Of a stretch of DNA of 64,000 nt, positions 10,864 through 21,469 are shown piece after piece (the stretch's first letter is position 1; each line of letters begins with the position of its first letter). Position numbers and translations under genes: made by a program. This DNA comes from Membranipora membranacea (taxonomy: Eukaryota; Bryozoa; Gymnolaemata; Cheilostomatida; Membraniporidae). Under the pieces are notes generated by a model. It worked only from the letters and a program-made list of their open reading frames with translations. It had not been told where the DNA came from and made no database searches. The stretch spans positions 25,477,387 through 25,541,386 of the forward strand of contig OU612069.1 in assembly GCA_914767715.1 (NCBI GenBank), in the 5' to 3' direction.

Positions 10864-13241
10864 ATAAGTGAAAATCTTTTTATTTGTAAGTTTATTTTTA
10901 TTTTACTTTACTCCACTCTACTTTGCGTATACTTTTACTAGTTACTAGTTTACTAGTTTACTTAGTAAATCTTCTTCTGTGCTAATAGCTGTCATTATGT
11001 CTGTATCAGTGAAAATATACTGTAAAACAATCATATCTTATTAAAAAAATATTTGTAAACTTCAGAACTATGATGAATGACTGCCCGAGAAGGACTTTGG
11101 TAGTGGTTTCAACTTTGATTTTGCTGAGAGTCGTTGTACGACATAAACAAATAACATTGTATCTGTTTGTAATGAATATGTCACTGACGCTGTACATAAA
11201 ATAACATAAGTTGAGGAAGTTCCTAGACCTGAGGCTAAAGCAGCTATCACATTATTGAATAGGTAGGCAATATGATATGCAATGATTAATATAACTTCCT
11301 TTTCATCTACTGTAAAACTTGTAATATAGTCAGCAGATTTGTATATGAAGGTGACTTATAAAAATATACGTGTAGACGCCGCTTATATCACTGGGGAAGC
11401 TGAAAATCTGAAACAGGGTGTAAGGCTGCATGCATTGAAGAGACATTGGACAGACGTGAATGATGACCCATCTGACACCAAAATCTTGTCTCTTTTTTCT
11501 TTCAATATTATTCACAAGAAGTCTATCAACATGTGCTCAGATTGGATGCTAAGTGTTTACTTGAATCGGAGCCTGTCGCTAAATTAGAGATCCAATCCCC
11601 TTTGCAACACCAGGTTATCAGTTCAATAAATCCCAAATTACTGAGTAAAAACATGAATTGTTATTATCTGATGCATACGGTTGATCAGGAGAATTAAAAT
11701 TGAGCGCAATAATTTCCAAACTCCAAACTGAGGAATCAGAATTTAATGAATGAATAAAACTTAGATTCATGTTCAGTATTTAAGAGATTATGCACTCATA
11801 CAAAGAGAGAGGACAACCACTTAACTATTAACAATGTGGATTCCAGGATTTTTTCTTTTTTTAATACTTTATTGGCATAATTTTCATTCTCAAGAATGTT
11901 TTACAATATTAGCCATGAAAAGAAAAAGAAAATATACATTAATAGCAGATTGACAGGAAAACTATTATCATGTTATCTGTGAAAAATAATGTTTGGAATA
12001 ATGGATTTTGAATAAACTGACGGCCGTAATGGCACGCAAGCTTGAAGGTCAGTTGTTGTAACAGGACGCTTCAATATTGCCCAAAAGATTATTTGTTGAA
12101 AGGTATAATTTAAATAGACCTCTTAGATTGACTTGGTGACATTCCCTGAAACGTTCCAACAAAAATGGTGGACATGTTCTATGAAACATTCGATGTCCAG
12201 TTAAAGCAGTGAAATATGTACTAAGAGATGGTAAAGGCAACAAATGAAGGGTGCTAGACAAAATGTTTGTTGGTATCAAATGTTTGAGAATATTTTGCAC
12301 ATTAGCTATTAATCTGAATGCCCTCTTTTGTTAAAGAAACAATTCATTTGGAACATACTTTTGAGACAGATTATGATAAATATGAATGCCATAAATTAGA
12401 TGACAAAAATGAACTGACAAAAAAATATCAATGACATTTTGGTGTCAAGATACCTCCACACAAATGAAGCAATGTGATAGATTTTTCCACCTTTTAACAA
12501 ATGTATGCGATATGTTTTTCCCAAGTCAACTTATCATTGATCTCAAAGCCCAACAATTTTGTCTCTCTCCTACAAAGTACCCCCGCCCCACCACAAGTCA
12601 AGGAAAAGGAGTCGCGAACACGGTCTTGAACATTATACAAAAGGAAATGTGACTTCTTCATATTCAATACCATTCGATTTGTAACACACCATCTATGAAA
12701 TAATTCTAAGTCTAAATTTGTATTGTGTTGTAACTTGTCAACATCCCTATCATGACTCAAAAACATAGTGTCATCAGCATATGCGCAACTAACAGCTGAA
12801 AGTGGAAGTTTGAGCAGGTCGTTGAAAAATATCAGAAAAAGTGTCGGGGCAATAAGAAAGCCCTGTGGGTCATCTATATTAATGGAAAGTGTAGAGTACT
12901 CTTTATGATTATATATGACTTTTTGCCACCGGTCACTCAAAAAAGAACTTAGGAGCTTTAAAGCTCCATCTTTTACTCCGACTTTTTCCAGTTTCAAAGT
13001 TAATATGCTGTGATCTACGCAATCGTATGCCTTGCTGAAATCAATGAATACCATAGCTACAGACTCATTATTCATTTTATGTTCCATGCAATCTGAAACA
13101 ATTTTCTGTACCACATTTGTACATGAAAATCCTTTCCTAAATCCGCACTGATATGGGTGAAGAAAGCCAAGCTTTGCCAAGTAGGATTGTAAATGAATGT
13201 CCAGATGCTTTTCAAAAAGCTTAGATAGAATGGGTAATACA
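10864..13241. repeat. Tandem duplication, copy 1
   Basis: The same ~2.38-kb block recurs at 13435-15819, offset 2571 bases at the left end and 2578 at the right because of small indels. The copies differ by only a few percent. The block holds a 3'-terminal LINE fragment on the - strand plus about 1 kb of flanking sequence with no recognised gene. ORFs of 60-82 codons near 11006-11587 recur in copy 2 and carry no known motif. Confidence 0.9.
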
Positions 13242-13400
13242 GAAATGGGTCTATAGTTGGATGGGTCATTTTTGTCTCCCCCTTAAATATGGGGTGACGC
13301 TTGCGAGTTTCCAAGCTGAAGTAAATTTCCCTTCACCTAATATCCTATTGAACATGTCAGTAAGGACTGTGACAATGTAAGGTATTGTGGATTTCAACAT
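11850..13400 (-). pseudogene. LINE reverse transcriptase, 5'-truncated (copy 1)
   Basis: A - strand fragment running from the start of the reverse transcriptase (near 13400: FNRILGEGKF, SAWKLASVTP) to the LINE 3' end near 11850. The readable frame at 12494-13180 has FIDFSKAYDCVDH (motif A), PQGFLIAPTLF (motif B) and CAYADDTMF (motif C), with both catalytic Asp of YADD kept. The C-terminal frame at 12049-12300 ends in a region like LPSSLR in the 55-60 kb LINE. Frameshifts near 13250 and between the C-terminal frames break it. Protein similarity places it in the same clade as the LINE at 55.3-60.1 kb. Confidence 0.85.
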
Positions 13401-13403
13401 TTG

Positions 13404-13437
13404 AACTGATATACTGATATACTGATATACTGATATA
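13404..13437. repeat. TGATATAC short repeat at duplication junction
   Basis: Four copies of an 8-base unit sit exactly where copy 1 ends and copy 2 begins. They may have aided the duplication or arisen with it. Confidence 0.75.
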
Positions 13438-15819
13438 AGTGAAAATCTTTTTATTTGTAAGTTTACTTTTATTTTACTTTACTGCACTCTACTTTGCGTA
13501 TACTTTTACTAGTTACTAGTTTACTAGTTTACTTAGTAAATCTTCTTCTGTGCTAATAGCTGTCATTATGTCTGTATCAGTGAAAATATACTGTAAAACA
13601 AACATTTCTTATTAAAACAATATTTGTAAACTTCAGAACTATGATGAATGACTGCCCGAGAAGGACTTTGGTAGTGGTTTCAACTTTGATTTTGCTGAGA
13701 GTCGTTGTACGACATAAACAAATAACATTGTATCTGTTTGTAATGAATATGTCACTGACGCTGTACATCAAATAACATAAGTTGAGGAAGTTCCTAGACC
13801 TGAGGCTAAAGCAGCTATCACATTATTGAATAGGTAGGCAATATGATATGCAATGATTAATATAACTTCCTTTTCATCTACTGTAAAACTTGTAATATAG
13901 TCAGCAGATTTGTATATGAAGGTGACTTATAAAAATATATGTGTAGACGCCGCTTATATCACTGGGGAAGCTGAAAATCTGAAACAGGGTGTAAGGCTGC
14001 ATGCATTGAAGAGACATTGGACAGACGCGAATGATGACCCATCTGACACCAAAATCTTGTCTCTTTTTTCTTTCAATATTATTCACAAGAAGTCTATCAA
14101 CATGTGCTCAGATTGGATGCTAAGTGTTTACTTGAATCGGAGCCTGTCGCTAAATTAGAGATCCAATCCCCTTTGCAACACCAGGTTATCAGTTCAATAA
14201 ATCCCAAATTACTGAGTAAAAACATGAATTGTTATTATCTGATGCATACGGTTGATCAGGAGAATTAAAATTGAGCGCCATAATTTCCAAACTTCAAACT
14301 GAGGAATCAGAATTTAATGAATGAATAAAACTTAGATTCATGTTCAGTATTTAAGAGATTATGCACTCATACAAAGAGAGAGGGCAACCACTTAACTATT
14401 AATAATGTGGATTCCAGGATTTTTTCTTTTTTTGATACTTTCTTGGCATAATTTTCATGCTCAAGAATGTTTTACAATATTAGTCATGAAAAGAAAAAGA
14501 AAAAGAAAAATATACATTAATAGCAGATTGACAGGAAAACTATTATCATGTTATCTGTGAAAAATAATGTTTGGAATAATGGATTTTGAATAAACTGACG
14601 GCCGTAATGGCACGCAAGCTTGAAGGTAAGTTGTTGTAACAGGACGCTTCAATATTGTCCAAAAGATTATTTGTTGAAAGGTATAATTTAAATAGATCTC
14701 TTAGATTGACTTGGTGACATTCCCTGAAACGTCCCAACAAAAATGGTGGACATGTTCTATGAAACATTCGATGTCCAGTTAAAGCAGTGAAATATGTACT
14801 AAGAGATGGTAAAGGCAACAAATGAAGGGTGCTAGACAAAATGTTTGTTGGTATCAAATGTTTGAGAATATTTTGCACATTAGCTATTAATCTGAATGCC
14901 CTCTTTTGTTAAAGAAACAATTCATTTGGAACATACTTTTGAGACAGATTATGATAAATATGAATGCCATAAATTAGATGACAAAAATGAACTGAGAAAA
15001 AAATATCAATGACATTTTGGTGTTGAGATACCTCCACACAAATGAAGCAATGTGATAGATTTTTCCACCTTTTTACAAATGTATGCGATATGTTTTTCCC
15101 AAGTCAACTTATCATTGATCTCAAAGCCCAACAATTTTGTCTCTCTCCTACAAAGTACCCCCGCCCCACCACAAGTCAAGGAAAAGGAGTCGCGAACATG
15201 GTCTTGAACATAATACAAAAGGAAATGTGACTTCTTCATATTCAATACCATTCGATTTGTAACACACCATCTATGAAATAATTCTAAGTCTAAATTTGTA
15301 TTGTGTTGTAACTTGTCAACATCCCTATCATGACTCAAAAACATAGTGTCATCAGCATATGCGCAACTAACAGCTGACAGTGGAAGTTTGTGCAGGTCGT
15401 TGAAAAATATCAGAAAAAGTGTCGGGGCAATTAGAAAGCCCTGTGGGACATCTATATTAATGGAAAGTGTAAAGTACTCTTTATGATTATATATGACTTT
15501 TTGCCACCGGTCACTCAAAAAAGAACTTAGGAGCTTTAAAGCTCCATCTTTTACTCAAACTTTCTCCAGTTTCAAAGTTAATATGTTGTGATCTACGCAA
15601 TCGTATGCCTTGCTGAAATCAATGAATACCATAGCTACAGATTCATTATTCATTTTATGTTCCATGCAATCTGAAACAATTTTCTGTACCACATTTGTAC
15701 ATGAAAATCCTTTCCTAAATCCGCACTGATATGGGTGAAGAAAGCCAAGCTTTGCCAAGTAGGATTGTAAATGAATGTCCAGATGCTTTTCAAAAAGCTT
15801 AGATAGAATGGGTAATACA
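13435..15819. repeat. Tandem duplication, copy 2
   Basis: Second copy of 10864-13241. It begins where an 8-bp TGATATAC repeat ends, and diverges from copy 1 after GGTAATACA at 15819, where unrelated sequence follows. Confidence 0.9.
14420..15819 (-). pseudogene. LINE reverse transcriptase, 5'-truncated (copy 2)
   Basis: Duplicate of the fragment at 11850-13241. Here the first reverse-transcriptase frame (15555-15758) is cut by a TGA after LEKV that copy 1 lacks. The palm motifs IDVPQGFLIAPTLF and CAYADDTMF stay open at 15006-15518. The C-terminal frame at 14546-14878 is longer than in copy 1 and reaches LPSSLRAITAVSLF. It lacks the ~160 bases of upstream reverse transcriptase kept in copy 1. 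Confidence 0.85.
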
Positions 15820-16802
15820 AAATTTGAAATTGATTTTATGAACTCCTCAATCCTCTAATGATTTAAGTTTATAGATGTCTATGTGATTTGCTATGTGAAA
15901 TGCTATGTGATTGGCTGTCCCTAGTAGAGGGTGCCATCTTTACTGTATGACCACGTGACAGTCACCCATAGCTGTGGCAACTCAGCTCAGATTCGAATCT
16001 TGATTCGAATCTGAGTTGAGTTAGAGTTGAATTGACCTCAGTTTGGCACCAGCTGAGTTGAGTTTGAATTGATTTGTGGTTGTCTGTGATTCCAGTTGAA
16101 TTGAGTTGTGGTTTGTGTTTGTGATTCGACTCTATAAACAACTCATTCTATTATATGAGGCCAGGATCCTAAACCATAGCCTAAATTTATTACCATATTA
16201 GTATGAACAGATTGTGTGGCCCCAATATATTTCTTAGTTCACGACATCATAAATAGGTACTGTACTAAGTGACCACATGATGAAAAGATAATGGCGAACA
16301 GCAACACAGTCATCACAGAGACTGGGTATGTATGTTTCAGTTTAGCAAATTCAACCAACTCAAATTGCCAATTACTTACTGACCAATGCCAAGATAAAAA
16401 TACAAACAACAGGTTTTGTTCATAGCATAATAAGTATGCTGCCACACCAGATGAAATACACTCAGTTTGTTTGTCTGCTTACCACCGCTAAAATGAGCCT
16501 TGCTCTTTTTTATGTATTCTTCATTGGTGGGCTTTCTCCTCTTACTCACAACCCCCTGTTCTAATCACTATCAATAAAAGATGTTGACAAATCCTAAAGA
16601 AAGTCTAAAATGATTGTCACACATGTGGGTTTCTGGTATCTATTATGAAAACTCCAAGGCTTATGAACCTATCCTGTCGTTTATCATTGTCATCCCGTAT
16701 ACCCTGAGTTGCTATTGTGAATATGGATGCGAGTGTATGTTACACGATTTTTGTATGATTTTCTAGAACTTCAAGACTCCATATGGGATGTCACCATTAG
16801 GA

Positions 16803-17050
16803 GTAGGAGTTGGCTCAGTTGGTTAGAGCGCCGGACTTCAACACGAAGGTCGTGGGTTCGAATCCCACTGCAGTCCATCTTCTACTGGGGATTGGTTGTT
16901 CCCCTTGGTGTGCTCCGACCTGCCTGCAAACAGAGAGCAAATTGGCGCAGATATTGCGGCCTCGCCAATAAGGCAATAATATTTCGCCGCCCATGCCTCG
17001 GGATGGGCGAGTGATAAGACATCGGATTTTAATCAAAATTTTAATCAACC
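16803..17050 (+). mobile_element. tRNA-derived SINE (family 1)
   Basis: The head resembles a tRNA, with internal Pol III boxes TGGCTCAGTTGG (A box) and GGTTCGAATCC (B box). A tRNA-unrelated body follows with CAAACAGAGAGCAA and GGCCTCGCCAATAAGG, then an AT-rich tail. Related copies lie near 38688 and 51562, with a partial head near 40120. It lies inside the hAT element. Confidence 0.75.
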
Positions 17051-17099
17051 ATGTTTGGGAGTCTAACTCAATCTCCAGGAGTCACAGTCACAGGTAACA

Positions 17100-17399
17100 A
17101 GCATACCAGAAGAAGACGGAAGGCCTTCTCTCTTCACCAGATTTGAGAAGCAGAGATGTAATCAAGCTCAAGGTGTCACCTCAGCCGATGAGGTCACACA
17201 GTTCTTAGCTATACATTCAGGGGGGAAGAAAGTTAATGTAGTCCGACACTGGCAGACAGAGAATCGTATGTTACGACTTCGTAGAGTAGCTCTTCAGTTT
17301 CTTTCGGTACCCGCTTCATCAGCCCCTGTAGAGAGAGTTTTCTCTACAGGAGGTCATATATTATCAGCAAGGCGCGGGTCTATGGCCTTATGGTGCTGA
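17100..17399 (+). pseudogene. hAT transposase C-terminal fragment
   Basis: The open frame reads VVRHWQTENRMLRLRRVALQ and then FLSVPASSAPVERVFSTGG followed by HILSARRGSM. This is the signature of the hAT family C-terminal dimerisation domain, which holds transposase subunits together. About 45 codons of less conserved sequence precede it. The frame stops at 17397-17399, and the expected continuation appears in a shifted frame just after it. The catalytic core and BED finger were not found. Confidence 0.85.
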
Positions 17400-17874
17400 A
17401 GTGCAACAAGATGTAGACTTGTGTTGGAAGGTTAAATGGCTATTTGACTTGTAATTGAATCTAAGTTAACTTTTATTTGACCTTCTGGTGTTGATGATAG
17501 TAAAATTTTAATAAACTTTCATAACCAGTTTGCTTTATCGCAGTTTGTTATTTAATAAGAGATGCGAAGTCAATAATCAACACAATGAGATCAACGCTAC
17601 TACGATTGCTAGCTATGATTACCTAAAGTAATGAAATTTTGCATTACTGAATTAGTCAACAGACAGCGCTGTTATCAGACTTAATACAGTACTATGATAA
17701 TTAGTGGTTGTTAGTCAAAAGATACCTTCATTCGGCACAATGAGTTGATCAAGAGTTGCAACTCGGAATCGTATGATTCGTGATTTGAGTTGCGTTCCTG
17801 TTGAATTGAGTTGGCAGTGTAGTCGAGTTGAGTTGACCCGATTTTTCTCGAGTTGCCACAGCTATGCAGTCACC

Positions 17875-18189
17875 TGACTAAAACAGTAAGACTGGAGTTA
17901 TCATTCCTACAATTCTTCCGGATGTAGTGCAGTCTCTAATAAAATATTCATTGATTTATGGATTTGTTTCATAGTGTTTTATTGTTTTATATTATCAAGA
18001 CAGGCATAAATAAAAGTTGTTATGTTCGAAATAACAACCAAATAAAAGAAAAAGACACTAGTTTATACAAATTGCTGCTCACAGAAAATAGCTACTAGGG
18101 ACTGAGCTCGTTGTCAAATGAAAATTGTGAGAATGTCTATTGGAGAATACAGCTCCCTGATTGGAGAATGGTGAGTTGAAAATGCTATT
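17875..18189. other. No gene seen
   Basis: AT-rich spacer between the hAT element and the next LINE; nothing recognised. Confidence 0.5.
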
Positions 18190-20340
18190 CTAAGAATAGT
18201 ACAATTCAATGTAGCTATCATTTCAGATATAGTGTGGTTAAATTTCTGGTTGAATTCAAAGACCATCCTCTGCTCGTTTTAGTTCATCCCAATTGAGTGC
18301 GGAACATTTATCAGCTATGTTTTCTGGGGTAAATCTTGAGAATTCACGGTATTAGATTTTGTGTTGATGCTTTTCTCTTTTTACATCGATTTTCCTGACT
18401 GCATATACCAAGTAGTGGTCACTCATAGAATAATCTAAAACGCCAGCACAAACAATGTTGTCTTTTCGATTGGTGTAAATATGGTCTATGAGAGTGGCTG
18501 TTGAAGAGGTTATTCTGGTTGGTTCATCTATTAAGTAGGTGAACAGAGGGTAGACTGACCCCTGTTTCAATAGATTTCTTAAAAAGATCTTGTGTGGGGA
18601 AAAAACAATTTTTAGAGCTCTCAATTTTTTACCTTTTTTTAAAAAACCTCTCAACCTTTGATTTGGTATCCATATCAATGATGTCCAAGAATCTTTGAGT
18701 GTCACATTCCGTCAGAGGAACACCTTTGACTATTGTAGTATTTACTTTTTTTTCCTCTGGGTCGATTGAAAGCCTACATGTTGATTCGCCAAACAAATCT
18801 GCTTTCCAGTTATCACTGATTGTTCTTGCAATGTTGCGTGATCGTAGCTGGACCATAATTATTTTTTATGATTTTCTGTAGAAAAGTTATATCTGTTTAC
18901 TACAGTTCAACTATCAATGGTCCATAATTTTGATTGATGACTTGCCTGACTTTGTCTTGATTGAAGTTCTGATGGTGTTCACTTTCTGGCTTGATGGATA
19001 TGACAACATTGTTACTACCTTTAAAAGGAAGTTGATGTTGTTGACGTTCTGATAGAGTTGCTGGAGTATTAGTGTGTAGTGCCGGACCTGGTGCATCCGT
19101 TGTAGCTACTGTTCAGTGGGTAGAGTTTTAGCTTTTCTTGCTATCTTCCTGTTTCTATGACTGTCATGACCACCATTAGTTTCCATGGAGTTGTCTTGTG
19201 TTGGTGTGGCTGTTTTGGGTTCATTTGCACTTTGAACTGTGCTCCTATAAGTATTGATGGGATTGCTGAAAGTTTCTAGTATTTTATCATCAAGGCATTC
19301 CAATATACTATCTATTGTGGTTTCAACAGATTTAGACAAAGACATAGATTGGCCTAAAATATGCCGATGTATCTTGGTTTCCGCTTTTTCTAGCCTTCTG
19401 ATGATGCCACCATTTGTTTTCTTAATCTGTTCAATCTTGTTTAACAGCATTCCTACAGTATCCAAAAAATATGAACACGTTCTACATGAAGTTCGGTTTG
19501 GTGTTTGTTGTGGGGATTTTGATGTTGTTGAATTATGGTTGCGTGTTGAAGTGGAATACTGAGTGTAGTTGATTTATGGTTGCTGGAAGATTGACCTTCA
19601 TTTGAGTCCATAGAAGTAGCTGGTGAGGTTTGGGTATTTCTCTGAAATCTCTCACAACTTTCTTGAATAGAGCTGTTCATGGATTCCGCTAGAGGTATAG
19701 AAATGCTGTCCATAACTTTTGAATAAAACTTCAGCAAGTTTTGGACATGTTTTTATTCTGTTCACCAAAATTCTGGAGGTGGTGTTGTAGAAATTAATTA
19801 TAAATGATTCAATACCCTCCAAGTCGTCGACTTTGAGAACAGTACTGACCTACGCTCCTGACCTATCAGTGTCAATTCTAGCATGAAGTTTGAGGTTTGA
19901 TGAAGCCAGATGTTTTGGCAAAATATCTTTCAAAATCTCATACCTCGTAGTGTCGAGTGTGATTGTGATCTGGGGGGTTTTTGATATCTCCTTTGACTTC
20001 CACCTTTGATTGTGAAGCATAAGACTTGTCAAGTTTCTTTTAAGCAATTCAGAAGGTATGGAAGTGTCTTTGGATTTGAATCCATACCAATGTCTCCGAA
20101 TTCATTATCTAAGCTGCATGAGGACTCACTGCTTTAATCCTTTGGTGATTTCTTCAAGTTTTCGCTTCGGCATGTTGTTAATAATCCAAGTTTCTATTAC
20201 ATTTTCTAAAAAAATTTGTTGCAGAGCAATTATTTTACAACTTGTCACTGTGTCAGTCCCGAAAATCCTAGTAGGATGACAATCTTTGTAAGATATGGTC
20301 TGCCATATTTGTAATACTCTACTGTATACACTTTTCACCT
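18190..20340 (-). mobile_element. LINE remnant with internal deletion
   Basis: On the - strand this holds an ORF1 region (from about 20050) joined directly to the C-terminal half of the endonuclease and the first part of ORF2 beyond it, ending near 18190. Reverse transcriptase is absent. ORF1 matches that of the LINE at 55.3-60.1 kb in arrangement and motifs, so the two are related families. Confidence 0.75.
18352..20047 (-). pseudogene. LINE ORF1 fused to endonuclease by deletion
   Basis: ORF1 proteins of LINEs bind the element RNA. Pieces in order: TPQITITLDTTRYEILKDIL (from 20047), INFYNTTSRILVN near 19800, a CRTC then coiled-coil-like segment at 19106-19465, and the C-terminal ORF1 region at 18629-18856. 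ORF1 then reads straight into LIDEPTRI, LIDHIYTN and SMSDHYLVYAVRKI (endonuclease end, SDH motif) by 18352-18540. The intervening N-terminal half of the endonuclease is missing. At least four frame changes break it. Confidence 0.7.
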
Positions 20341-20367
20341 ATGTGAGCTTCTTGACTTCTCAAACAA

Positions 20368-20469
20368 CCATCTGTGCTAGGCTCTCTTTTATCTACATGT
20401 ACCATCTGTGCTAGGCTCTCTTTTATCTACATGTACCATCTGTGCTAGGCTCTCTTTTATCTACATGTA
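20368..20469. repeat. 34-bp minisatellite, three exact copies
   Basis: A 34-base unit beginning CCATCTGTGCTAGGCTCTC is repeated three times without change at 20368, 20402 and 20436. Confidence 0.9.
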
Positions 20470-21469
20470 ATGTGACTTTTCATAATATTAAACTTATATC
20501 AGATAATCAACGACACAGTTTGATTTTGAAGACCTGCAGACATTTTAATACTACGACATACAGAAGTGGCTCAATGCTGGGCATTATTGAAAAGAATATT
20601 TGCACAAACTATCCCCTTTCAACCGCATTCCAGTTTTAATTACATTTTACTTCATCTCACATTTTCAAGGAAAACTTGCCAGCCACGGTATGATCGAGTG
20701 ACCAGTATGTCGTCGACAAAATTTCATACCAAATGATGGATTTCCGATCTGCAGGCTTGCGGCAGCTATACAGGATCAGATGATGCTAGCAAAAGGAGGG
20801 AGACCCGTCACAGGAAGAACGTTTCGAGGAGAAAGATCAGGTCGGTATCAAAACAGATACAGTAGAATGTGACGTTAAACAACAAGGTGCCAATCCATTA
20901 ATGAATTTTTACTTTTAGCTTTACCTTTCTTTGTATTGCTGTAGATAATTTAAGAGGAAAAATGTGGTGGCGCTTTCGAGTCCTCATTCCAAGTTGATTT
21001 AGAAGCACTTGTTGCTAGTGCTCAGATTTTTGATGATTATAAGTAGAGAAAAGATTTAAATAATGTAGGTGTGCTAGAAACAAAGTAAGGCCACAACTAC
21101 AACAAGAAAAAGACGACAACTCAGAAGGGCAGTTAAAAACGTCCCTTGTTTTACATGAGCGATATTCTGTTATGAGAGTGAAATACAAATATTCAGCACT
21201 TGTTCCTGTTCCTGAAGATCAAGGTCGTCTTTGAAGGCTGACTGACTGAAATTCAGCTCTCTGTGTTTTAATGCTTTTATCTAGTCAAAACAGCTTTCAA
21301 CCTGTGAATTTTATCACTAACTAGTGGATTATATACTCAAGATACCTGAGAAAGAACTTTCTAGCAGCAAAACAGTCCTGATAGCAGCTAAATCAAGGTA
21401 TAAAATCTCGAAGCAGCTCAAATCTGATACAGGAAGTGATCTGGCAATATTAAACATTAGACAGGGAAG
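20470..21469. other. No gene seen
   Basis: About 1 kb of AT-rich sequence between LINE remnants. No recognised coding, RNA or repeat feature. Confidence 0.5.

Larger units (their letters stand above)
15967..17866 (+). mobile_element. hAT-type DNA transposon remnant
   Basis: A 1900-bp element with matching ends CATAGCTGTGGCAACTC and its reverse complement, flanked by a perfect 8-bp duplication CAGTCACC (15959-15966 and 17867-17874). Both ends carry many TTGAGTTG/GAATTG-type repeats. The interior keeps the C-terminal dimerisation part of a hAT transposase and a SINE insertion. The rest of the transposase is missing, so it is dead. Confidence 0.85.

Noticed and set aside
11339-11587. 82-codon frame repeated at 13910-14158
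   Set aside because: Both copies survive because the block is recently duplicated; no motif or splice support.
16803-16875. A functional tRNA gene
   Set aside because: Pol III boxes are present, but the stem pairing is poor and a shared SINE body follows; related copies occur elsewhere.
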